In this document: piece by piece, positions 11,001 through 21,760 of the stretch
Numbering within the stretch: position 1 is the stretch's first letter
How the letters are laid out: each line of letters opens with the position of its first letter
Assembly (NCBI GenBank): GCA_032718475.1
Contig: JAUCBJ010008972.1
Span: 1 to 54,962, forward strand
From: Nemertoderma westbladi
Lineage: Eukaryota > Xenacoelomorpha > Nemertodermatida > Nemertodermatidae
Reading direction: 5' to 3'
Length of the DNA: 54,962 nucleotides
Made by a program: the position numbers and the translations under genes
Notes under the pieces: generated by a model
Told to the model about the DNA's origin: nothing
What the model saw: the letters and a program-made list of their open reading frames with translations, nothing else
Databases searched by the model: none

Positions 11001-13999
11001 GGTAAACACAAAATATCGCGAAGATCACGACGTTTGAGAAGCTCTGCCTATAGTATTGGTAAACACAAAATATCACGAAGATTGCGACGTTTGCGAAGCT
11101 CCACCTATAGTACTGGTAAACACAAAATTTTGCGAATATCACGACGTTTGCGAAGTTCCACCTATAGTATTGGTAAACACAAAATTTTGCGAATATCACG
11201 ACGTTTGCGAAGTTCCACCTATAGTATTGGTAAACACAAAATTTTGCGAATATCACGACGTTTGCGAAGTTCCACCTATAGTATTGGTAAACACAAAATT
11301 TTGCGAATATCACGACGTTTGCGAAGTTCCACCTATAGTATTGGTAAACACAAAATTTTGCGAATATCACGACGTTTGCGAAGTTCCACCTATAGTATTG
11401 GTAAACACAAAATATCGCGAAGATCACAACGTTTGAGAAGCTCCACCTATAGTACTGGTAAACACAAAATTTTGCGAATATCACGACGTTTGCGAAGTTC
11501 CACCTATAGTATTGGTAAACACAAAATTTTGCGAATATCACGACGTTTGCGAAGTTCCACCTATAGTACTGGTAAACACAAAATTTTGCGAATATCACGA
11601 CGTTTGCGAAGTTCCACCTATAGTATTGGTAAACACAAAATATCGCGAAGATCACAACGTTTGAGAAGCTCCACCTATAGTATTGGTAAACACAAAATTT
11701 TGCGAATATCACGACGTTTGCGAAGTTCCACCTATAGTATTGGTAAACACAAAATTTTGCGAATATCACGACGTTTGCGAAGTTCCACCTATAGTATTGG
11801 TAAACACAAAATTTTGCGAATATCACGACGTTTGCGAAGTTCCACCTATAGTATTGGTAAACACAAAATTTTGCGAATATCACGACGTTTGCGAAGTTCC
11901 ACCTATAGTATTGGTAAACACAAAATTTTGCGAATATCACGACGTTTGCGAAGTTCCACCTATAGTATTGGTAAACACAAAATTTTGCGAATATCACGAC
12001 GTTTGCGAAGTTCCACCTATAGTATTGGTAAACACAAATTATTTTGCGAAGATCGCAACATTTGCGAAGCTCCATCTATAGTATTGGTAAACACAAAATA
12101 TTGCGAAGATCGCGACGTTTGCGAAGCTCCACCTATAGTATTGGTAAACACAAAATTTTGCGAATATCACGACGTTTGCGAAGTTCCACCTATAGTACTG
12201 GTAAACACAAAATTTTGCGAATATCACGACGTTTGCGAAGTTCCACCTATAGTATTGGTAAACACAAAATATCGCGAAGATCACAACGTTTGAGAAGCTC
12301 CACCTATAGTACTGGTAAACACAAAATTTTGCGAATATCACGACGTTTGCGAAGTTCCACCTATAGTATTGGTAAACACAAAATTTTGCGAATATCACGA
12401 CGTTTGCGAAGTTCCACCTATAGTATTGGTAAACACAAAATTTTGCGAATATCACGACGTTTGCGAAGTTCCACCTATAGTATTGGTAAACACAAAATTT
12501 TGCGAATATCACGACGTTTGCGAAGTTCCACCTATAGTATTGGTAAACACAAAATTTTGCGAATATCACGACGTTTGCGAAGTTCCACCTATAGTATTGG
12601 TAAACACAAAATTTTGCGAATATCACGACGTTTGCGAAGTTCCACCTATAGTATTGGTAAACACAAAATTTTGCGAATATCACGACGTTTGCGAAGTTCC
12701 ACCTATAGTATTGGTAAACACAAAATTTTGCGAATATCACGACGTTTGCGAAGTTCCACCTATAGTATTGGTAAACACAAAATTTTGCGAATATCACGAC
12801 GTTTGCGAAGTTCCACCTATAGTATTGGTAAACACAAAATAACGCGAAGATCGCGACGTTTGAGAAGCTCCACCTATAGTATTGGTAAACACAAAATATC
12901 GCGAAGATCGCGATGTTTGCGAAGTTCCACCTATAGTATTGGTAAACACAAAATATTTCGCGAAGATCGAGACGTTTGCGAAGCTCCACCTATAGTATTG
13001 GTAAACACAAAATTTTGCGAATATCACGACATTTGCGAAGCTCCACCTATAGTATTGGTAAACACAAATTATTTTGCGAAGATCGCAACATTTGCGAAGC
13101 TCCATCTATAGTATTGGTAAACACAAAATATTGCGAAGATCGCGACGTTTGCGAAGCTCCACCTATAGTATTGGTAAACACAAAATATCGCGATGTTTGC
13201 GAATTTCCACCTATAGTATTGGTAAACACAAAATATCGCGAAGATCGCGACGTTTGCGAAGTTCCACCTATAGTATTGGAAAACACAAAATATCGCGAAG
13301 ATCGCGACGTTTGCGAAGTTCCACCTATAGTATTGGTAAACACAAAATATCGCGAAGATCGCGATGTTTGCGAAGTTCCACCTATAGTATTGGTAAACAC
13401 AAAATTTTGCGAATATCACGACGTTTGCGAAGTTCCACCTATAGTATTGGTAAACACAAAATATCGCAAATATCGCGACGTTTGCGAAGCTCTACCTATA
13501 GTATTGGTAAACACAAAATATCGCGAAGATCGTGATGTTTGCGAATTTCCACCTATAGTATTGGTAAACACAAATTATTTTGCGAAGATCGCAACATTTG
13601 CGAAGCTCCATCTATAGTATTGGTAAACACAAAATATTGCGAAGATCGCGACGTTTGCGAAGCTCCACCTATAGTATTGGTAAACACAAAATATCGCGAT
13701 GTTTGCGAATTTCCACCTATAGTATTGGTAAACACAAAATATCGCGAAGATCGCGACGTTTGCGAATTTCCACCTATAGTATTGGTAAACACAAAATATT
13801 TCGCGAAGATCGAGACGTTTGCGAAGCTCCACCTATAGTACTGGTAAACACAAAATTTTGCGAATATCACGACGTTTGCGAAGTTCCACCTATAGTATTG
13901 GTAAACACAAAATTTTGCGAATATCACGACGTTTGCGAAGTTCCACCTATAGTATTGGTAAACACAAAATATCGCGAATATCACGACGTTTGCGAAGTT
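8089..13999. repeat. 57-bp satellite array, left block (5.9 kb)
   Basis: About a hundred tandem units, mostly 57 bp with a 48-bp variant that lacks nine bases. Every unit carries CACCTATAGTATTGGTAAAC followed by ACAAAAT and then a variable half of the type TTTGCGAATATCACGACG or ATCGCGAAGATCGCGACG. Because both unit lengths are multiples of three and the units lack stops in several frames, very long spurious ORFs appear on both strands; one minus-strand frame is open from 12,075 to 8,023. The array starts inside the gypsy integrase and ends at the BEL LTR, on the far side of which it resumes in the same unit (26,312). Confidence 0.95.
8707..10134. repeat. Two 714-bp higher-order repeat copies in the satellite
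   Basis: 8707-9420 and 9421-10134 have the same order of 13 units: a 48-bp unit, two different 57-bp units, two 48-bp units, one 57-bp AACG variant, then seven identical 57-bp units. The lengths sum to 714. Each begins at AAATATCGCGACG or AAATAACGCGACG. Shorter versions of the block follow, with starts at 10,135, 10,411, 10,744 and 10,849 (276, 333 and 105 bp), differing mainly in the number of identical units. This is the signature of unequal exchange. Confidence 0.85.
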
Positions 14000-15168
14000 T
14001 GTTTGCGCTTTTGAAGACCTTTGACAGTTTAACCTGCCAAAATTAGAATGTCTTTTAGATGATATATATTCTTTAGCTTTATGACGAGTATTTGATACAC
14101 TACATTAGCCGAAGCCAGTCTATGCGCAATCATTCACCCGTTGGATATACCCGGGAGACTGAGTTCGGAGCTTAATGATTGATGGTGTAAGCCTACTGTA
14201 TTATTCGACTGATCGTAATATATAATCTCTGACAAATATTATTCACTTTCGGGAAATATTAGCAGTTCCTTTAGGACGTGGCGCTCTAAATATGTAAACA
14301 GAGTTAAGACTTAAACTAGACACAACGAAAAGGCTATAGATTAACGTATATGGCGCATTCTTTAGGAGATGCTTTGTTATCAGTTACAATCATACACAAT
14401 GCTGCACAATACTGCACACTAATCTGCCGACCTTCACTAAATTTGGTCACGTATAAAGGGAGCAACAGACAATTTATGTTGGGCATATGAAATAGCATTA
14501 GATTCACTTCAAACCACTCAACATAGGTCGCAATCGTTTATCTGTAACCGGTCTCTCTAACCTTTAGTATATCAAGAAGGTGGGGTGTCTGACTATTGAT
14601 CAGTATTCCGATATAATAATTCATCAACAAATATAATGAACAACAGACAGCAAAAGCAGTAATGTAAGATATGAATTGCATAGATATGTATGATAAGATT
14701 GCAATTAACTCGATAAGAGATATACGTTCTATAATTAAGCCTACTAATGTAAAGCTAAAGAACGCTGATACACGGAGGTGCTAAAAGCCGATGTTCTTAG
14801 GCTCTGAGCAAAAACATAACACTGAATTACTGAGTTCTGTATACACCTCCAACACAGAGACAAAAAACGCTCTGATTGGTCAACCGAACAACGAGAGAAC
14901 AAAGAAACAAAGAAATGTCGACGTGGCAATATCAGCTGCTAGCCGTCGTCATGGTAGCGACACTGTTTTCAAGAGTATCCAGCTTATCGCGTCACGAGAT
15001 TGCGGATTATGTCCTCTAAAGTACAAATACAGTACAAATACAGAAGAAATGACTTTTATGTCCTCTAAAACACCAGTACAGCAAGGACACGGCCTTTTTA
15101 TGCCTGGCAAACCAACTACAGAGTACTTTAAGGGAAAATAACCGGTTAATGACGCAAAAGCTTTTACA
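14000..15168 (-). repeat. 3' LTR of the BEL/Pao-type element
   Basis: On the plus strand it begins TGTTTGCGCTTTTG and ends GCAAAAGCTTTTACA, with an inverted match at its tips (GCAAA/TTTGC and AAAAGC/GCTTTT). It matches 25143-26311 base for base except about four substitutions seen by eye, near 14,071, 14,702, 14,717 and 15,142. An ORF at 14,791-15,141 exists in both copies but runs antisense to the element, and I do not regard it as a gene. Confidence 0.95.
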
Positions 15169-16770
15169 CCGCTCCCAGAAAATGGGATTTAAGTCTATAA
15201 AATATAACAAATCACAGTTTCTAAAATATAAAGATACTCTAAACAGTTAGTCTTTCTTACGCAGACGGCGTTTACGCAGTTTTTTGAGGCTAGCAAGAGT
15301 CCTTTTCTCTTTGGGGCGAGCCACTTTACTAGGAGGGCTATAAATCCTGGGTGAAGGGTGCAATATGATTGCATCAGAAGGTGTAGGATTATGGTCGGGG
15401 TATCCGCCGTTTCGATATGCTTCTCCTCGAGCTGATTTTCCTCCGCTCGTAGCTGGATACGTTCATCCAAAACTCTCGCAGAGAATGGAGTTGTCTAAGT
15501 TCGATATCTTCTTAGAGATTCTGGATTTCACAATCGAACTGAGATAAAGACAATTCGTTTATCGCTTGGACTTGCTGTTACAACTTACGTTTATCTGAAC
15601 AAACGCAGGTTTCCTTTCTGATCTTTGTGGAATAGCGTTTAACTCGTTTGGTACAACGTTCTCCGCCACTTTGGTGACAGGTTATATCGTGTTAAGCCGG
15701 GACGATGGTAAGGGTTAAACGGCGATATTAAATGTCCGCGTCCCAATCCGGTTAGTTAGAATGGGCTAATATCTAGGAAGCCCACAACTGGGGTGCCACC
15801 GACTAATTGTTCAGGTAACACTAGATCTTTGAGCAGTGAGTACAGCTCGGGAGGATCCGTCATACTAATAGGATCAAGAGTCTGAAGTCTCACTAGGGAA
15901 TGAGGAGTTCTGATCGAGTATTCCGAAACTCTGATCATAGGTTTATTTAAGGATCGTCTGAGTCGAACGAGCGTAGGTGATACATCGAACAAGTTTCGCT
16001 CGAAACTGCCGTAAGTATAGCGAGTAAAACCGTGTTTAAAGCAACGTCTCCGCGGATGTTTATGTCTTTCCGTTTGTTGGTTGGGTCTTGGGCATTCATC
16101 GCAATAATACCAAAAACGCACGTCTTGTAGGGGAAACGCGAGTGATCTTTCTCCAGCTTACAATATTCCTCCATCCGTTCGAAGCTATCCGGTACAACAG
16201 GTAGCGATCGATCGGCGGTAAGATACATCATAGTGGAATAGAGCCGTTTGAATTCTACCATGCGGTCATGATGTATACCTTGAGGATATCGAGTTTCTAG
16301 ATTCTGTTGACTGGTAATATCGAGATAGGTTTCTCTCAAGAATTCCAGGTATTTGCTGAAGTCGCTGCGTTTATCCGGCTCTTCAACATCTGCACTTTCG
16401 AGTCGGTTTCGAATAGAATTTTCGTGTTCGAGTCTCAGTTTATCGTTCCGCTTCCGCTGGGTATGATATTTAAATAAACCATTTCCCTTTGGTGTCTATA
16501 TCGTTCGTATCGTGTAGGTCGATAGGATGACCAGTAGTTAAGAAGTTCATATATATACCATTACGATGCGTATAGCGAGCGGTGAATTTTCTACAGTCTA
16601 ACCCACGCGCAAGTTGCTCCCGGGACATTGGCGGTTAGATATAACGACCATCGTCCTCCGTAGTAGTTGGACCAGCGTCGCCGCGTATCAAGCTATCAAC
16701 AAACGCTTGTAAAGGTAGAGTATATCTTTCCCTGATACCAAGATCATCTTCTATCAACTCAATCATATCT
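15169..16770 (-). pseudogene. Unrecognised broken coding region in env position
   Basis: Between gag-pol and the 3' LTR, minus-strand readings look protein-like but are broken. One starts at ATG 16766, meets a TAA at 16637-16635, continues in frame to a TAA at 16472-16470, and then a frameshift leads to a second reading ending at 15,947. A third frame covers 16,121-15,756 and further fragments reach 15,195. The composition is that of a soluble, charged protein. I see no signal peptide or membrane anchor, so nothing supports an envelope. I do not recognise the family. The breaks sit inside an element with nearly identical LTRs, so they were probably already present when it last moved. Confidence 0.4.
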
Positions 16771-18406
16771 GCTATATAAGTTTATCCATATTATAATGAG
16801 TTTATATTTAGGCGAGCGGGCGTCGCTGCCTACCCCTCTCTGCCCCCGGACAGTGCGAGATCCTCAGCGCTGGTGTACTTTCGCCGATGTGCCTATTGCC
16901 AACGTCGTAGCTGCACAACGACTACAACAACCAGCACGAGCCACTCCACCGTCCGTCCCAAAGGCTTAGATATACTTCAGGTTCTTACTGGAGAGTTAAG
17001 GTTACTTTCACAATTGCGACTCGCTACTGTAAACACACCTTGGTAGTAACATTCACCTACAAACGCACAAATTCCACGTAACAGTCACAAATGGTACACA
17101 TTCTATCACACATTCAGGTCATTTGTCCGTTAGTCAAGTGCCTTCCAGAATGTCACGTTGTTATTATGTATCCTTGGATACTAGCGGTGTGCTATTTATT
17201 CCGTATGCTATTCAATACGCAAGCCCTTTATTGTTCTTTTAACTCACTTCTAATTCTAGCGTGGTTGTTGCCATGGTGACATTATGGAAAGCTAGCGGTA
17301 GAATTAGGGTAATTCTCATGCATACAGATCTGGGATGCTATTTAATAGTAAGTCTTTAATGGTCAATATCCCCTTTATACATGATTCTATGAATTTTATC
17401 GGCTATTGACTATACATTGGAGATTCTCGCACACAAATACACTTAATAGAGTGAATCTCCGCTCCCATGATCTATTAATTAATGGAATTTTGGGAATGTT
17501 ATAAATTGTACAAATGACAATTTATTAAATTCATTGAAATATATGAATTTAAATTTATTCCCGTAAATTTTATTATTTAATGTTAAATAGACACAATTTT
17601 ATTCCAGAACTTGTCTGGGGACTGGGATCCTTGATTCTAGGAATTTTGTCCTTTTAAGAGTATCGGTAAGTGCTACGATATCTTAATCGACTAGAATTTT
17701 AAAGGATCTGATATTTGACAGATTTTTGTAAATATTAATAATTAATATTTAGGATGGGCACCAGTTTATTCCAGAACTTGTCTGGGGACGTTAACCATTG
17801 ATTCTAGAAATTTGTCTTTCAAGTATATCGGTGGGTGCCGCGATATCTTAATCGACTAGAATTACATATGGTCAAAGGGTTTAACAGATTAATTTGCGTT
17901 ATACGCTACTGTTAAAGGGACATCACGCTACTATATGTATTATTTAATATACGGTATGAGAGCAATATCGCACGAAGCAATGTCAGTGTGAAGAGGCAAG
18001 TCGTTTCCAAGGTCTACCCAGAGCTTGGTTTAGCCGAGACACGAGGATCTGAACTTTGCATTCCTAATACTCTGCCTACCAATAATACTTGAATATAGTA
18101 GTGGCTTTATTGTACTTTAATAAGTACGGATATTTCATCTTACTGTAGTCACGTATTTATAATATGATACGGACAGTAAGGAAAGAGAAAAATAATTATT
18201 TCTCGCCGTCGCACTAAATATATATTATAAGTAATTACGTAATAAATGCGAATATATTGCACTAATCTACTAAATGATCACTAAAATAACATGTTACTAA
18301 ATAAAATTAAATAAAACGATTAAAATAAAATTACATAATAATACATACATAAATATAAAAATAAAACAAATACAAATATAGAGTCACACACCCACTCCAT
18401 ATGTTG
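16771..18406. other. Non-coding 3' internal region with a 169-bp duplication
   Basis: No convincing ORF. Two diverged copies of a stretch of about 100 bp (17,600-17,703 and 17,769-17,866) share TTATTCCAGAACTTGTCTGG and CGATATCTTAATCGACTAGA and are offset by about 169 bp. The rest is AT-rich and otherwise featureless to me. Confidence 0.6.
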
Positions 18407-21400
18407 TTACGTTATGGAGTCCCTAGATGTTTGAAGGATTAGGGAGGTGGTCGTGGGAAGAGAATCTTGCCTTCCACAGTTTCCGGAGAGTCCTCCATTC
18501 CCTTCCGGTAAACACAAACGACCGACTGGGTGATTGAGTCGCTGCATCCCGAATACAATTCCAGGTTTCCTCTTCGTCCTGGAATAGTGACGATAGAAAC
18601 ATCGCTCTAGGTACACGACGGCCTTACAAAGCCGATTCCAGAAGCTATAGTGGTCCGTCGTTCCCTGCAGGAGAGGTGAGAGTCCCTGCGAGACGTCTGA
18701 TGTTCCAGAGCTCCAATCGCTCTCTCTGATCTTCATGAAGGATCCACTCGCGGTGGGGAGGTCCAGATCCACGGCGTCGTCCCTGGCAATATGTAATACC
18801 GACAGATCTATCCCGGGTTCAAATAACTCCGATCCACCCGTCCGGGTTTTAGGTTTGACTTTCTCCGCTCCCTTGGCTGGTCTAATCTCAGTCGGAGTAA
18901 GATGGGGAGGCCATTCATCCTCCTTACTCAGGAAGTCGGGTTCACCTAACCGGTCTGTAGTATCTGTCAGTTCTTGAGGAGTTGCTCCTCTGGAAGCGAT
19001 GTCAGTTGGATTAAACTTCTTGGGGCAATATCTCCATTGATCTACATTGGAGCTAATATCGTCATTATCTGAGGAGTATGGTGTTCCCTCAGTTGGGTCG
19101 TCTCCCTCACTAGTATCATCTTCCCATTCACTCACCTGGCAGACGCAATCTTGAAGCAGTCTTTCTCTGAGCGTTCTTCGGGAAGGTCCAGTAAGGTACC
19201 AACCTACTCTAGTTCTTACCGCATAGGTCTGAAGTGGTTGCGGTTGAGCAGGTCGTTTCTCCAATGTCTCCAGCGCCTCATGCGCGTTTTGACCGATTAA
19301 TATTTGTACTCCAGGATAATCGGTGTCGAATCTAGGAATGTTAAGTTGTTGGGCATGATCATCTTCATCCCAATTATAAGGTTCCACTTGGGTGGTAGCG
19401 AAGTTCTTTATTGCCACCATTTTGACTGACCTTATACTGTGTTCTCCTAGTTTATCCTGTGGAGTGGACAACTCACCTATATAATAGTCGGCAGCCACAG
19501 CAGATTTCCAAACCTGCATGATCCCTGACATGTTTAGCTTGGTTCGGAACTTGGGTTGTCCAGCAAAGATGTCTTCGGCTAGTTCTTTATCGATGAATGT
19601 TCCTGTGCTGCCGGAGTCCAGGAGGGCGTTCACTATATAGCTCTTCTGAGGTCCGTGGACCCGTAACTGGACTACAGGAAATTCTCGGATTCCTACATTT
19701 GAAGTTGGCGCTTTCCAAGATTGTTGTTGATCTGAAGTAGTTAGGGTGAGGTCGCTATCTGTGTCTTTCTCATACATGAGTGCTCGATACACTGCGGTGG
19801 TGTTTATTAAGTAACAGGATTCGTTTTGGTCGGAGAATTCGTCCGTATAGAATCCTTCCATCTCAGAACTTTGGTCAGTGTCGTTCACATCACTGAATTG
19901 GACATGTAGTTGTTCGGACTCACTTACCTGACTCGGGCTGCTTCGTTCGAATTCAGTGTGCAACAAGATATGATGTTTTGCACCGCACTTTGCACACCTT
20001 GCGTCGGAGTAACAGGTTCGCCGTTGGTGTCCTCGTCTGAGGCAATTATAACACAACCGCTTATCCCACATGACTTCCCGTCTCTCTTTTAATGATTTCT
20101 TTAAGAATTCATCGCACATATTCAAGCGGTGGGGCCCGTCGCACAGCACACATTTGGGTTTGATGTTACTTACTTTAACCTGTGCTGTGTGGTGCACACT
20201 TGTTCTTTCCTCGGGCTTTCTTACATGAATTCTCTTGGGAGACATAGGAGGGGTTTTTCTTACCGGTTCTCTTCTGTCATTGGTTCGAGACTTGAATTTA
20301 CTTACCTGGTCTTTAGGCGTTTTATTGACATAAGATCTTTCAGTGTCTTTCCCGCTATCCTCTCCTTGAGAAGTCTGGCTTTCGCCGTCGTCTGTATAAC
20401 ACACTGGTGTTACCCTTCTCCTAGAAACGGGTTTCTCACTTACCTTGTTTTCCAGTGTCTTCTCTCTGGACTGCCTTAGGAGCTGTAATTTCACTTCTCC
20501 ATCTAAGAATGACATGAGATCAGCCATGGTAGGGTCTCGTCGTTGTTGTTCCATCATATATAACACTTTCTTGTCCCAGCGTGTACCTACTCCACCCTTC
20601 GGTAAAGTAGAAGCCACTGCTCTAATAACCATAGCACTCTGATACTCATGAGACTTACCTAGCCAATCTAATTGTCTGCAGATCTCCTGAATTTCATCGG
20701 AAAACTCTATAATCCCGTTGCTAATAAACTTTCGGGGCGCTACCAACTTTGCATACAAATACCCAGCTATGTTATTCCTATTACCATACCTGATGTTTAG
20801 TGTATCCCAAACTTGTCTTAATCCGTCTGGATGTCCAATAAACTTTAACGCCATTAACTTGGGAGATCCTTCCAAGCACTCGATGAGGAATCTAAGTTTC
20901 TCTCCATTAGATAGTACAGAGTTCTGTATGTTATCTTTGTAATATTCATTAAAAGGTAACCATTTCATCTCATCTCCATTGAACTTGACGATCTCTCCCA
21001 CCTTCACCGCTTGCCGGGCTTCGGTTCTAGCCATTTGACGCGTAAAACTTTCTTGGGCCATCGTGTTATTTAATATCGAGTTATCGGTATATAAATTTCT
21101 CGGATTATGATCAGGTCTATAGGGAATGTCATTATCAACAGGTCTATAATTACCCTTAATAGGGTTCACTATAGGAGTTTCTACTTCGCTAGCAGTATAT
21201 ATGCGTGTAGGCTCCACACCTTGCGCATGAGATACTTCAGACCTAACAGGTTGACACATTGTTACCGAGGGTGGTGGTATACCCCTTTGTGTATTTACTA
21301 ATTTATCGCGTTCTAGCGCGATACTTTGCTGCACTTCTTGCAACTCTAGCCTACTTTCCCTTACTGTGCCCTTGAATTGCTGAACAGTCTCCTGCATCTG

Positions 21401-21760
21401 CCCGAGCAGGAGATCCATCCCCCGCCGTCTCTCGTCCACCCATTCGACCGCCGAAGCGGGAGTCGCCAACGTTGTAGCGGGCGGACGAGGGACAACGGGC
21501 GACAAATCATGAATATTTCGCTCGGGGTCCAGGACCTGAACTGTCTCCTGGGCAGTTCTACTGGGCACAGGTAGCTTAGTGCTATGCAGAGGGAATTTAG
21601 AGGTAGCTTCAGGGAGCACAGGTGTGTCTATCACCGAAGGGGTGATTTCAAGAACAGGCCTAATTATTTCAGGCTCATCTACTATAGTAGGGAGTCTTTC
21701 TATTTTAATTATTTGGTCTGTGGACTCTGTACTACCTAAGTTGGTGTTATTTAGTTGCCT
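18407..21760 (-). CDS. BEL/Pao Gag-protease ORF with in-frame loss of RT
   Basis: Open from the codon after TGA 21763-21761 to the stop at 18,407; there is no ATG near its start. Counting from 21,634, residues about 200-400 are the Gag capsid-like DUF1759-type region (FNGDEMKWLPFNEYY, ECLEGSPKLMALKF). Cys/His knuckles lie at 495-560 (CVLCDGPHRLNMC, CYNCLRRGHQRRTC, CAKCGAKHHILLH). A DUF1758-type aspartic protease is at about 655-800, with LLDSGSTGTFID at 672-683. After TRVGWYLTGPSRRTLRERLL, where the reverse transcriptase should start, comes a short acidic linker, and by residue 866 the reading is QWRYCPKKFNPTDIASRG, the block that ends the RNase H region of BEL pol. So RT and most of RNase H are gone without breaking the frame (junction near 19,040-19,100). 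A connector-like tail follows and there is no integrase. Confidence 0.85.
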   Translation of the reverse strand, partial: RQLNNTNLGSTESTDQIIKIERLPTIVDEPEIIRPVLEITPSVIDTPVLPEATSKFPLHSTKLPVPSRTAQETVQVLDPERNIHDLSPVVPRPPATTLATPASAVEWVDERRRGMDLLLGQMQETVQQFKGTVRESRLELQEVQQSIALERDKLVNTQRGIPPPSVTMCQPVRSEVSHAQGVEPTRIYTASEVETPIVNPIKGNYRPVDNDIPYRPDHNPRNLYTDNSILNNTMAQESFTRQMARTEARQAVKVGEIVKFNGDEMKWLPFNEYYKDNIQNSVLSNGEKLRFLIECLEGSPKLMALKFIGHPDGLRQVWDTLNIRYGNRNNIAGYLYAKLVAPRKFISNGIIEFSDEIQEICRQLDWLGKSHEYQSAMVIRAVASTLPKGGVGTRWDKKVLYMMEQQRRDPTMADLMSFLDGEVKLQLLRQSREKTLENKVSEKPVSRRRVTPVCYTDDGESQTSQGEDSGKDTERSYVNKTPKDQVSKFKSRTNDRREPVRKTPPMSPKRIHVRKPEERTSVHHTAQVKVSNIKPKCVLCDGPHRLNMCDEFLKKSLKERREVMWDKRLCYNCLRRGHQRRTCYSDARCAKCGAKHHILLHTEFERSSPSQVSESEQLHVQFSDVNDTDQSSEMEGFYTDEFSDQNESCYLINTTAVYRALMYEKDTDSDLTLTTSDQQQSWKAPTSNVGIREFPVVQLRVHGPQKSYIVNALLDSGSTGTFIDKELAEDIFAGQPKFRTKLNMSGIMQVWKSAVAADYYIGELSTPQDKLGEHSIRSVKMVAIKNFATTQVEPYNWDEDDHAQQLNIPRFDTDYPGVQILIGQNAHEALETLEKRPAQPQPLQTYAVRTRVGWYLTGPSRRTLRERLLQDCVCQVSEWEDDTSEGDDPTEGTPYSSDNDDISSNVDQWRYCPKKFNPTDIASRGATPQELTDTTDRLGEPDFLSKEDEWPPHLTPTEIRPAKGAEKVKPKTRTGGSELFEPGIDLSVLHIARDDAVDLDLPTASGSFMKIRESDWSSGTSDVSQGLSPLLQGTTDHYSFWNRLCKAVVYLERCFYRHYSRTKRKPGIVFGMQRLNHPVGRLCLPEGNGGLSGNCGRQDSLPTTTSLILQTSRDSIT

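Noticed and set aside
8023-12075. A 1,350-residue ORF on the minus strand
   Set aside because: It consists of satellite units read through in phase, with antisense gypsy sequence at its end. It has no start context or domain, and other frames of the same array are open too.
8089-13999. CRISPR-like array of repeats and variable spacers
   Set aside because: The variable halves are recurrent variants of the same unit, not unique spacers. There is no cas gene and the context is animal retroelements.
14791-15141. 116-codon ORF present twice (also 25,934-26,284)
   Set aside because: It is duplicated because it lies in the LTRs, and it runs antisense to the element's coding strand.
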